Shown here: positions 41,611-49,448 of the stretch, piece after piece | How the letters are laid out: each line of letters begins with the position of its first letter | Numbering within the stretch: position 1 is the first letter of the stretch | NCBI GenBank assembly: GCA_905215045.1 | Contig: CAJMOO010000002.1 | Coordinates: forward strand, 1 to 49,448 | DNA: 49,448 nt | Source: an uncultured bacterium | GTDB lineage: Bacteria > Bacillota_A > Clostridia > Lachnospirales > Lachnospiraceae | Reading direction: 5' to 3' | Program-made: the position numbers and the translations under genes | The notes under the pieces: generated by a model | Seen by the model: only the letters and a program-made list of their open reading frames with translations | Database searches by the model: none | Told to the model about the DNA's origin: nothing

Positions 41611-42435
41611 ATGCAGTTAAAGAAGCTTATGATTGAAGTCATGGTCTTTTTCGTATTAGGCTGCTTTCTTTGTGCATGTGGAAAGACAAAAGATCAGACT
41701 AGAAAAACAACAAAAGATGCGAACAAAGAGATTATGATCGGTGGAGACAATTATCCGCCATTTAACTATACCGATGAGAATGGCAATCTGGCAGGAATCG
41801 ATGTAGAATTTGCCAGAGAAGCCTTTCATCGTATGGGTTATAAGCCGGTCTTTGTAAATATTGATTGGGAGAATAAGAAAAATCTTGTGGAACAAGGAAA
41901 AATAGATTGTATATGGGCGTGCTTTTCAGTGACAGGAAGAGAAAATGATTATCACTGGGCAGGTCCTTATATGCTGAGCCGTCAGGTGATCGCAGTGAAC
42001 GACAGCAGCAAGATCAATAAGTTGTCTGATCTTAAGAATAAAATCATTGCGGTTCAGTCTACAACCAAACCAGAGGAATTATTTCTAAAACAAACAGATC
42101 CCAAAATACCAAAAGTAAAACAAGTCTACAGTATGGAAAACAGAGAATTGATCTATACTTCTCTGAGCAGAGGATATGTAGACGCTATTGCAGCACATGA
42201 GATCTCGATCAGACAGTATATGTCTGATTTTGAAGCAAAATACAGAATTCTTGATGAAGATATTCTTGAGACTGGAATTGGTGTTGCGTTTGCAAAAAAT
42301 GATAAAAGAGGAATAGAAAAAGAACTGTCAAAGACATTAAAAGCAATGGTCAAAGATGGAAGTGCCAAAAAAATTCTACAAAAATATGTTCCTGATGCAG
42401 AAAAATATCTGGAGGTGAACAGCCTTGAGAGATAA
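41611..42435 (+). CDS. solute-binding lipoprotein (family 3 SBP) linked to a sensor kinase
   Basis: A 274-residue family 3 periplasmic-type binding protein with an N-terminal signal and a lipobox-like FLCAC (Cys near residue 23). IMIGGDNYPPFNYTDENGN and GIDVEFAREAF are typical. There are no permease or ATPase genes with it; its gene overlaps the hybrid kinase by 11 bp, so it probably acts as a ligand sensor. Distinct from the transporter SBP at 37862. Confidence 0.85.
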   Translation: MQLKKLMIEVMVFFVLGCFLCACGKTKDQTRKTTKDANKEIMIGGDNYPPFNYTDENGNLAGIDVEFAREAFHRMGYKPVFVNIDWENKKNLVEQGKIDCIWACFSVTGRENDYHWAGPYMLSRQVIAVNDSSKINKLSDLKNKIIAVQSTTKPEELFLKQTDPKIPKVKQVYSMENRELIYTSLSRGYVDAIAAHEISIRQYMSDFEAKYRILDEDILETGIGVAFAKNDKRGIEKELSKTLKAMVKDGSAKKILQKYVPDAEKYLEVNSLER

Positions 42436-44581
42436 AGCGGATAAAAGATTATGGACATTGAGTATTGTTGGCTGTGTGATCGTTGTCGTGACAGTTCTTT
42501 TTGTGTCCGTAAAAATAGAAACAAACAATACCAAAAACAGGATTCATTCGATGATGGAATACATCAAGGATCAATATTCTATGTATAACAGTTTTAATGA
42601 AGCAGTTGAAGCAAGAAGTCTTGTCAGAATGGTTGAAAAAGTTCAGCAGACAGCGAGAAATTTCAAAACAGATAGACAGGCATTGGAAAAAGAATATTTA
42701 AAACAGTATGCAAGGGAACAAAGACTTACGGGGATTATTGTATTAAATGATAAGAATAAACAAATTGCACAATATCATACTGGACCAAGATTTAAAAAAG
42801 TTTTGGGTTATGTCATGGAGAAAGAAACACTTCGTGATGTAAAGAATTATCCACAAAAATCATATATGGCAAGAATTGAGCTGAAAAATGGAGGCTATAT
42901 TGATCTGGCATCGTATGGAAGAAAGGATGCAAAAGGAACGGTTATAGGATATCAGTATGTAAAAACCGAATATGCGAAAAACAATAATCTTACAATCCAA
43001 AACGTGCTTGCTGGATATAAGCGGGAAAATGATGGAACGATCGTAATCACAAATGGAAATGATATTATAGCATCAAATGATGAAAAATTAATTGATACAA
43101 AGGTACAGGAAGATTCTATTATTAATGAGATCCGACAAAGTGTAAAAGTAGGACAGTTTGCAATCATCCGAAACGGTATTAAACAATATTTTACAAGTCT
43201 TGATAAGGGACGAAATTATTATATTTACGTGTATGCAGAAGACAGGAATCTTGTAAAAACATTGACGAGTAACATTGGAATAGCGGTTATTTTATATGGA
43301 ATTTTTGTGGCAATCTTAATGACGATCAAAGCAAGATCCAATCAACAATATGAACGCATTCAGAAACAACGAGAAGAAGAGTATAAAAGAGAATTAGAAA
43401 AATCAGCAAAAGAAGCAAAGAAAGCCAATATTGCCAAAACAGAATTTCTGCAAAGAATGAGCCATGATATCCGGACACCGATCAATGGAATCAGGGGAAT
43501 GGTAGAAGTTGGAGATTATTATAAAAGTGATATAGAAAAACAATCAGAATGCCGCAAAAAAATATGGGAAGCATCAGGCTTCTTACTAGAATTGATCAAT
43601 GAAGTTTTGGATATGGGAAAATTGGAATCGGAAGAAGTGATCCTGGAGAGAAGAAGTTTTAATTTCTTTCAATTGTTTCAAGAGATTCGAATGGTTATTG
43701 AAAAACAGGCTAGAGAGAGAGGAATTAATATAGTTGTACATAAATATAATGTGATTCATGAAGATTTGATCGGAAGTCCAGTGCATGTAAAAAGAGTTGT
43801 GATGAATATTTTAACAAATGCGATCAAATATAACAAAAATAATGGAAAGATCTGCATAGAATTTAATGAAATTCAGAAAAATTACAATACTATTATTATT
43901 CGATTTAAATGTGAAGACACTGGAATTGGAATGAGTGAATCATTCCAAAAGACGATCTATGAGCCATTTGCACAGGAAAAAGCAGGGGCACGAACGGTTT
44001 ATGGTGGAACAGGACTTGGGATGCCGATCACAAAAAGTCTTGTAGAGAAAATGGGAGGAACAATCTCATTTGAGAGTGAGCAAGGTGTGGGAACGACGTT
44101 TTATATTGAGCTTCCATTTCAGATCGATCATAATATAAAGCACGAAGAACTTAAGACAAAAGAGATAAAAAAAGCATCGATCAAGGGTGTCAATGTATTG
44201 CTTGCCGAAGATAATGAATTGAATATGGAAATTGCAGAATTTGTTCTGGAGAGTGCCGGGGCGAATGTAATTAAGGCATTTAATGGAAAAGAAGCATTGG
44301 AAATTTTCAAAGAATCGAAACTAGGAGAAATTGATATTATTTTAATGGATGTGATGATGCCGGTGATGGACGGATTAGAAGCAGCGAGATATATAAGATG
44401 GAGCAATAAAGAAAATGCCAGAGATATTCCGATCATTGCGATGACAGCGAATGCATTTACGGAAGATCGTAGGAGAGTTTTGGAAGCGGGAATGAATGAG
44501 CATTTGGCGAAACCGTTGGAATCTGAGGTGTTGATCAAGACGATCGCGAATTATTGTGGGAAGGTCGATCATTTTAAATAA
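42425..44581 (+). CDS. hybrid sensor histidine kinase with receiver domain
   Basis: A 718-residue kinase. Transmembrane helices at about residues 11-28 and 279-297 flank an extracellular sensor domain of about 250 residues with Cache-like features. HisKA has H347 in RMSHDIRTPING. The HATPase has its N box at NILTNAIKYNKNN, plus DTGIGMS and GGTGLGM. The receiver has D642 in LMDVMMP. No HPt domain is present. It starts at TTG 42425 with GGAGGTG upstream, overlapping the SBP gene. Confidence 0.92.
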   Translation: MRDKADKRLWTLSIVGCVIVVVTVLFVSVKIETNNTKNRIHSMMEYIKDQYSMYNSFNEAVEARSLVRMVEKVQQTARNFKTDRQALEKEYLKQYAREQRLTGIIVLNDKNKQIAQYHTGPRFKKVLGYVMEKETLRDVKNYPQKSYMARIELKNGGYIDLASYGRKDAKGTVIGYQYVKTEYAKNNNLTIQNVLAGYKRENDGTIVITNGNDIIASNDEKLIDTKVQEDSIINEIRQSVKVGQFAIIRNGIKQYFTSLDKGRNYYIYVYAEDRNLVKTLTSNIGIAVILYGIFVAILMTIKARSNQQYERIQKQREEEYKRELEKSAKEAKKANIAKTEFLQRMSHDIRTPINGIRGMVEVGDYYKSDIEKQSECRKKIWEASGFLLELINEVLDMGKLESEEVILERRSFNFFQLFQEIRMVIEKQARERGINIVVHKYNVIHEDLIGSPVHVKRVVMNILTNAIKYNKNNGKICIEFNEIQKNYNTIIIRFKCEDTGIGMSESFQKTIYEPFAQEKAGARTVYGGTGLGMPITKSLVEKMGGTISFESEQGVGTTFYIELPFQIDHNIKHEELKTKEIKKASIKGVNVLLAEDNELNMEIAEFVLESAGANVIKAFNGKEALEIFKESKLGEIDIILMDVMMPVMDGLEAARYIRWSNKENARDIPIIAMTANAFTEDRRRVLEAGMNEHLAKPLESEVLIKTIANYCGKVDHFK

Positions 44582-44724
44582 TAATACAACAGATTGTAAA
44601 ACATTGCATGAAAACTGTCAAAAAATTGTGAATAATTGCTAAAAACATGCAAAAAAACAGATAAAATACTAGCAAAAATAAATAGAAAGGACTACAATGG
44701 TTGGTATGAAAGGAGGTTTTACTG

Positions 44725-45036
44725 ATGGAAAGAATAGCAGAGAAACTTTCAGAGATCGAAAAGACAGCGCGTGCGATCGTAGATAATGCGCAGGAACAAA
44801 AGCATCAGATGGAAATGCAGATGCAGAAAAAGAGGGATGCATTTGATGCAGATATGGAAAAGGAGACGAACGAAAAGATATTAAAGATTCAGTCGGATCT
44901 TGCAACAAACATGGAAAAACTTCTAAAGAAACAAGAAGAACAGAATAACAATGAAATAGAATCTTTAAAACAAGACTTCAAAGAACATCACAGCGAATAT
45001 GCAAAACAGATATTAGAGCGAGTGATCAAAGTATAG
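44725..45036 (+). CDS. V-type ATPase operon coiled-coil protein, likely subunit G/H
   Basis: A 103-residue, nearly all-helical, Glu/Lys/Gln-rich protein predicted to form a coiled coil. Position (first gene of the V-ATPase operon, 12 bp before subunit C) and composition fit the peripheral-stalk subunit G/H (AhaH) that pairs with subunit E. AAAGGAGG precedes ATG 44725. Sequence identity in this family is low, so context carries most of the weight. Confidence 0.75.
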   Translation: MERIAEKLSEIEKTARAIVDNAQEQKHQMEMQMQKKRDAFDADMEKETNEKILKIQSDLATNMEKLLKKQEEQNNNEIESLKQDFKEHHSEYAKQILERVIKV

Positions 45037-45048
45037 GAGGCGATAGCA

Positions 45049-46116
45049 TTGAGAGATGTGATGCGCTACAGCGGAATTGTGACGAAAGTCGCAGCAATGC
45101 GTGCAAAGCTTTTAAAACCACAGGATTATGAACAGCTGGCTTCTATGGATACAGTGACAGATATCATTGAATATCTGAAACAGACAAAATCGTACGGAAA
45201 ATTTATCACACAGATGGATGAATCACTGTATCACAGAGGTAATATCGAAAAAGTCCTGATCCAGTCATTATATGATGATTACACAAGACTTTATCGTTTC
45301 GCAGATATGCAGCAAAAAGATTTTTTAAAGATCTTTATGAAACGGTATGAAGTAGATTTGGTTCGATATTGCTTAAGAATTGTATTTAATCACAGTAATG
45401 TACCATTTGATCTGAATTACAAAAAGCCATTTTTTGATAAATATTCAAAGATACGGATTGACCAGCTAGTGACGGCAAAGAATATTGATCATCTGGTAGA
45501 TTACCTGAAGAATACAGAATATTATGCACCACTGTCAAGAATCCGACAGTCAGGGGCATCGACATTAGCGGATTATGAACTGGCATTGGATTTATATTAT
45601 TTTTCTATGATGTGGAAAGAACGCAAGGGAAATTGGGATAAAAAAGATAAGGAAATGCTGACTAAAGAATTAGGAGCAAAGATCGATCTATTAAATCTTC
45701 AATGGATTTATCGAGCAAAGAAATATTACCATATGCTCGCACCAGATATTTACACATTGTTAATTCCGATTCAACATAAACTTTCGAATCAGGAATTTAA
45801 AGATCTGGTCGAAGCGCCATCAGTGGAAGAATTCAAAAGAAGATTAAATGAAACTTATTACGGAAAGAAATATGAGTTCGGAGAACAGGTGCAGATGGAA
45901 AGCGTGGTAAATGAATGTGTAGAACATATCCTAACGATCGCTTACAGAAACCACCCATATTCTCTGGCGAGTATACAACAATATTTATTTTTAAAGGAGG
46001 AAGAGACTTATAAGATCACCACGGCACTGGAATGTATCCGCTACGGATTATCACAACGAGAGACATTACAGTATTTGGTGAGACAACAACGACGTCAAGG
46101 AGGTAATGCATCATGA
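45049..46116 (+). CDS. ntpC: V-type ATPase subunit C (d/AC39 type)
   Basis: A 355-residue helical socket protein joining the central stalk to the membrane rotor. The start YSGIVTKVAAMRAKLL and the three-fold helical pattern are typical. TTG start at 45049 with AGGAGGCGA upstream. The end overlaps subunit I by 4 bp (ATGA). It comes before I and K, unlike the common I-K-E-C-F order. Confidence 0.88.
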   Translation: MRDVMRYSGIVTKVAAMRAKLLKPQDYEQLASMDTVTDIIEYLKQTKSYGKFITQMDESLYHRGNIEKVLIQSLYDDYTRLYRFADMQQKDFLKIFMKRYEVDLVRYCLRIVFNHSNVPFDLNYKKPFFDKYSKIRIDQLVTAKNIDHLVDYLKNTEYYAPLSRIRQSGASTLADYELALDLYYFSMMWKERKGNWDKKDKEMLTKELGAKIDLLNLQWIYRAKKYYHMLAPDIYTLLIPIQHKLSNQEFKDLVEAPSVEEFKRRLNETYYGKKYEFGEQVQMESVVNECVEHILTIAYRNHPYSLASIQQYLFLKEEETYKITTALECIRYGLSQRETLQYLVRQQRRQGGNAS

Positions 46117-48062
46117 TCGTAAAGATGAAATTCTTAAGCATTTCCGGTCCGAGAACTGATATTGACAGGGTAAGTGCATCTTATCTTTCCAAATACGAAA
46201 TGCAGCTGGAAAATGCGATCACAGAATTAAAGACGACAGATAACCTCATGCCGTTTATGGATGTGAATCCTTACAAAGAACCGCTTTCTAAAGCGGAACA
46301 GTATGTATTGATGCTTGCACAGCCAAAAGGAGAGATGGATACATCTCTTACGGCAGATGAGATCCTGACAATGATCAGGGATCTCAATCATGATTATCTG
46401 GACCTTAAGGCAAGGGAAGACCGGTTAAAGAAGCAGAAAGAAGAATTATTAGAAAAACTTCATGAACTTGAACCGTTTCAGCCTTTAGAGTTAAATTTAA
46501 AAGAAGTTTATGGCTATCAATATATGAAAGTCAGATTCGGACGAGTAAACGTAGAGTATTATCAGAAACTTGAAAAATATTTATTCGATGATCTCAATGC
46601 AATTTTTTTAGAAGGAATTCGAAATGAAAATTATGTGTATGGATGTTATTTTGCGGCACATAAGGAGATGGGAAAGATTGATTCTACCTTTAAATCTCTG
46701 CATTTTGAAAATATCGCACTTCCAGACGATTACGAAGGAATGCCGGCAGAGATTTGCAGAAATTTAAGAAATCAGATCGATGAGATTGAAAAAGAAATCG
46801 AAAATGTCCAGAAACAGATGAAAGATTTCTTATCAGTCAAGGCAAAGAAGATTCGAGGAGCGAGATATAAGTTAGAAGAATTATCCAATAACTTCGATGT
46901 GCGTAAAATGGCAGCCTGTATGGAAAATGAAGAACAGGAAGATTACTACATTCTCTGTGGATGGATGAGTGAAAAAGATACACAGGCATTTATTGAGGAG
47001 ACAAAAGATGATGATAGGATCACGATCATTGTTGAAGAAGGAAGAGAAAAATTCTTCGGTGATCCACCAACGAAATTACAGAATCCCAAATTCTTCAAAC
47101 CATTTGAAATGTTTATCAGAATGTATGGACTGCCATCCCATGATGAGATGGATCCAACCATTTTCGTGGCACTGACTTATACCTTTATCTTTGGAGCGAT
47201 GTTTGGGGATGTTGGTCAGGGATTGTGTTTGTTTATCGGCGGGGGATTACTATATAAGATCAAGAAATGGAATCTAGCAGGAATCATTTCTGTTGCCGGA
47301 ATTTTTTCTACATTCTTTGGCTTTATGTTTGGAAGCTTCTTTGGATTTGAAGGAACGATCATTAAACCAATGTGGTTATCGCCAATGCATGCGATGATGA
47401 AATTACCGTTTGTTGGGCAGTTAAATACTGTATTTATTGTGGCAGTTGCATTTGGTATGGCACTGATCCTGCTTGCGATGGTATTTCAGATCATCAATGC
47501 AAAGAAACGAGGGGATAAAGAAAATTTATTTTTTAGTCCAAATGGAGTTGCAGGACTTGTATTTTATGGATTCCTTGTCTTAACGATCGTGCTTTATATG
47601 ACAGGTCATAAAACACCAGGAAATATCATGATGATCATTTTCCTTGGAATTCCAGTGATCATGTTCTTATTAAAAGAACCATTAGGACAGCTCGTGGAAG
47701 GAAAGAAACCAAAAGCAGAAGGCGGCGTTGGAATGTTTCTGGTGCAGGGATTTTTTGAATTGTTCGAGACGATGTTAAGTTTCTTCTCTAACACGATCTC
47801 ATTTGTGCGTATCGGGGCATTTGCAGTGAGCCATGCGGCTATGATGGAAGTTGTTCTGATGCTCGGAGGGATCACAGATGGAGCAGGAAATCCAAACTGG
47901 ATCATCATTGTTCTTGGAAATATTATCGTGTGTGGACTAGAAGGTCTGGTTGTCGGAATTCAGGTATTGCGTCTGGAATATTATGAAATGTTCAGTCGTT
48001 TCTATACGGGATCAGGAAGAGAATTCCATCCGTATGACAATCATGCAGGCAAGGAAAATTAG
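46113..48062 (+). CDS. ntpI: V-type ATPase subunit I (a-type stator)
   Basis: A 649-residue membrane stator that conducts the ion against the proteolipid ring. The N-terminal half is soluble and coiled coil (~1-345), and the C-terminal half holds about seven or eight helices. FGAMFGDVGQGL and SFVRIGAFAVSHAAMM, containing the essential Arg, are visible. RBS AGGAGG is within the end of subunit C. Confidence 0.94.
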   Translation: MIVKMKFLSISGPRTDIDRVSASYLSKYEMQLENAITELKTTDNLMPFMDVNPYKEPLSKAEQYVLMLAQPKGEMDTSLTADEILTMIRDLNHDYLDLKAREDRLKKQKEELLEKLHELEPFQPLELNLKEVYGYQYMKVRFGRVNVEYYQKLEKYLFDDLNAIFLEGIRNENYVYGCYFAAHKEMGKIDSTFKSLHFENIALPDDYEGMPAEICRNLRNQIDEIEKEIENVQKQMKDFLSVKAKKIRGARYKLEELSNNFDVRKMAACMENEEQEDYYILCGWMSEKDTQAFIEETKDDDRITIIVEEGREKFFGDPPTKLQNPKFFKPFEMFIRMYGLPSHDEMDPTIFVALTYTFIFGAMFGDVGQGLCLFIGGGLLYKIKKWNLAGIISVAGIFSTFFGFMFGSFFGFEGTIIKPMWLSPMHAMMKLPFVGQLNTVFIVAVAFGMALILLAMVFQIINAKKRGDKENLFFSPNGVAGLVFYGFLVLTIVLYMTGHKTPGNIMMIIFLGIPVIMFLLKEPLGQLVEGKKPKAEGGVGMFLVQGFFELFETMLSFFSNTISFVRIGAFAVSHAAMMEVVLMLGGITDGAGNPNWIIIVLGNIIVCGLEGLVVGIQVLRLEYYEMFSRFYTGSGREFHPYDNHAGKEN

Positions 48063-48074
48063 GAGGTATCGGTT

Positions 48075-48509
48075 ATGACATTAGCAATCAAATTAGCGAT
48101 CATCGCAGCATTAATCTTAAGTATATTTATTCCATTTGGTTATTTTCTTCATGGAGAGAGAACAAAGAAACGTTATAAACGAAGTATTGCATTTAACGCT
48201 TTTTTCTTCTTCGGGATCATTGTGATCGCCGGAGTGATGATGTTTGTCACAGATCCGGTACAGGCAGCACAAGCAGGTTCTGATGCAGGAATGGCTACAG
48301 GACTTGGATATCTGGCAGCAGCATTATCAACAGGACTTTCTTGTGTTGGTGGTGGTATCGCCGTAGCGAGTGCCGCAAGCGCAGCTTTAGGAGCGATCAG
48401 TGAAGATCCAAGTGCCTTAGGTAAATCACTGATCTTCGTAGGTCTGGCAGAAGGTGTATGTCTGTATGGATTGATCATTTCATTTATGATCATTGGTAAA
48501 CTTGGATAG
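48075..48509 (+). CDS. ntpK: V-type ATPase subunit K (proteolipid)
   Basis: A 144-residue proteolipid with four hydrophobic segments. The first two (about 6-25 and 36-57) do not resemble a c-type hairpin. The last two form a clear one (GLSCVGGGIAVASAASAA and VGLAEGVCLYGLIISF), with the ion-binding Glu near residue 128. So there is one ion site per subunit, not a duplicated hairpin. The Gln of the Na+ signature is not in the first helix of the hairpin, which leans towards protons but does not prove it. Confidence 0.9.
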   Translation: MTLAIKLAIIAALILSIFIPFGYFLHGERTKKRYKRSIAFNAFFFFGIIVIAGVMMFVTDPVQAAQAGSDAGMATGLGYLAAALSTGLSCVGGGIAVASAASAALGAISEDPSALGKSLIFVGLAEGVCLYGLIISFMIIGKLG

Positions 48510-48526
48510 ATCAGGAAGTGATAGTT

Positions 48527-48835
48527 ATGAAGATGTATTTGATCAGCGATAACTTAGATACATTGACAGGAATGCGGTTAGCTGGGGTTGATGGGATCGT
48601 AGTTCATGAAAGGGATGAATTAAAAGAAACGATCGAGAAAGCTATGAGTGATCCAGAGATTGGGATCGTGCTTTTGACAGAGAAATTTGGAAGAGAATTT
48701 CCAGAATTGATCGACGAGATCAAGCTGGAGCGGAAAATGCCGCTTCTGATCGAGATTCCTGACAGGCACGGAACTGGACGGAAGAAAGATTTTATCACGT
48801 CTTATGTCAATGAGGCGATTGGATTGAAATTGTAA
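48527..48835 (+). CDS. ntpF: V-type ATPase subunit F
   Basis: A 102-residue central-stalk subunit with the Rossmann-like pattern of the family: MYLISDNLDTLTGMRLAGV at the start, then IGIVLLTEKF and PLLIEIPD. ATG 48527 is chosen because AGGAAGTGA lies in front; a GTG at 48518 in frame falls inside that site. Confidence 0.9.
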   Translation: MKMYLISDNLDTLTGMRLAGVDGIVVHERDELKETIEKAMSDPEIGIVLLTEKFGREFPELIDEIKLERKMPLLIEIPDRHGTGRKKDFITSYVNEAIGLKL

Positions 48836-48862
48836 GCCGGCTGTAGAAGGAAGGTGACAACA

Positions 48863-49448
48863 TTGACAGTAGAAGAAAAGATTTCACATATCAGAGAAGC
48901 TGCCATGGAAGAAGCAAGAGCCAGAGGAAATGAAATCATAGATCAGCATCAGAAGGCATTGGAAGGCGTGTTCAAAACACATAAACAAGAAGCTGTGATG
49001 CAGGCAGATACGAGGATCAAGACCGAAACAGCATCGGCAAGGCAGCAGTTAAATACAGTAACATCCAAAGGGCAGCTAAAACTTCGAAGACAATTAAGCC
49101 GAGTGCAGAATGAATTAAAAAATAAATTGTTTGAGGAAGTCCGGGAAATGGCAGAAGAATACATGAAAACCGAAGCGTATAAAGAATTACTTGTATCCTA
49201 TATTGCAAAAGCGGCGAGATTCGCAGATGGGAATCCATTGACAATCTATATTAACAGTTCGGATGAGGACAAAAAAGAATTCCTCGAAAAACGAACTGGA
49301 ATGACAGTAACAGTCAGCGAAGAAGATTTTCTTGGAGGAATCCGTTCGATTATTCCGGGAAGAAATATCTTGATCGATCATTCATTTTCAGGTGCTTTGG
49401 AGAAAGAATACGAAGAATTTACCTTTAAAGGGGGTGTGACAGGTGAGT
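48863..49448 (+). CDS. ntpE: V-type ATPase subunit E, almost complete
   Basis: A peripheral-stalk subunit, 195 codons present and open at the window end. A long charged helix (about 1-95) is followed by the globular domain with SEEDFLGGIRSI and a C-terminal ILIDHSFSGALE. Start TTG 48863, with GAAGGTGA upstream. The next base after the final GAG codon begins T, so the stop may be immediate. GTGAGT at 49443 preceded by AAAGGGGG is a candidate start of subunit A. Confidence 0.9.
   Translation, partial: MTVEEKISHIREAAMEEARARGNEIIDQHQKALEGVFKTHKQEAVMQADTRIKTETASARQQLNTVTSKGQLKLRRQLSRVQNELKNKLFEEVREMAEEYMKTEAYKELLVSYIAKAARFADGNPLTIYINSSDEDKKEFLEKRTGMTVTVSEEDFLGGIRSIIPGRNILIDHSFSGALEKEYEEFTFKGGVTGE

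Overview
The window reads as a chromosomal segment of a low-GC, Gram-positive, spore-forming anaerobe. Family-level features (ATP-type PEP carboxykinase of about 560 residues, DUF6128 protein, 389-residue PRPP synthetase, V-type ATPase operon with an open proteolipid gene, long Bacillus-like SRP RNA, spmA/spmB/spoVG) fit Lachnospiraceae, perhaps an Anaerostipes-like genus. The genus is an inference. There are no phage genes, transposases or CRISPR arrays. Most genes are core housekeeping genes, and many (metG, tatD, rsmA, tadA, SRP RNA, spoVG, DUF951, rpsF-ssb-rpsR, gdpP, rplI, dnaB) have homologues close to oriC in Bacillus.

Layout. 1-1429: metG (minus, 3' end cut off). 1545-5493: membrane-anchored DUF885 metallopeptidase, pckA and a FabT-like MarR regulator. 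5494-6336: gene-poor stretch with a ~215-bp imperfect palindrome, a doubtful ORF and a terminator hairpin. 6337-10884: YcxB-like protein, ECF transporter S component, class V aminotransferase and a SulP transporter with an odd charged tail. 11005-12089: spmA-spmB (minus). 12229-14957: tRNA-Gly, NYN-LOTUS protein, tatD, rsmA. 14946-15845: convergent DUF6128 gene. 15897-18003: tadA and a secreted papain-like protease. 18048-18365: SRP RNA with its own promoter. 18472-24600: RelQ-like alarmone synthetase, a small unknown, an 831-residue membrane-anchored protein with a C39-like C-terminus, and a class A penicillin-binding protein.

24732-29670 is read leftward: prs; the dnaD-dnaI helicase-loading pair; a 163-bp DnaA-box cluster; murC. 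29978-35834 is read rightward: spoVG, DUF951, rpsF-ssb-rpsR, gdpP, rplI and dnaB. Replication initiation (DnaD, DnaI, DnaB, SSB) is therefore split around a DnaA-box cluster. 35945-37785: comFC and mutY. 37862-40059: polar amino-acid ABC transporter. 40271-44581: a signalling group (GGDEF-REC protein, solute-binding lipoprotein, hybrid histidine kinase). 44725 to the end: V-type ATPase operon G-C-I-K-F-E, with subunit A probably starting at the edge.

The strongest candidates for something not described are the DnaA-box array with its duplicated 33-bp unit upstream of a well-formed dnaD promoter, the SBP/hybrid kinase/GGDEF-REC cassette, the C39-like protein beside the PBP, and the long palindromic element. 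No complete novel defence or mobile system is visible. Functions are assigned from motifs read by eye; no database search was run.
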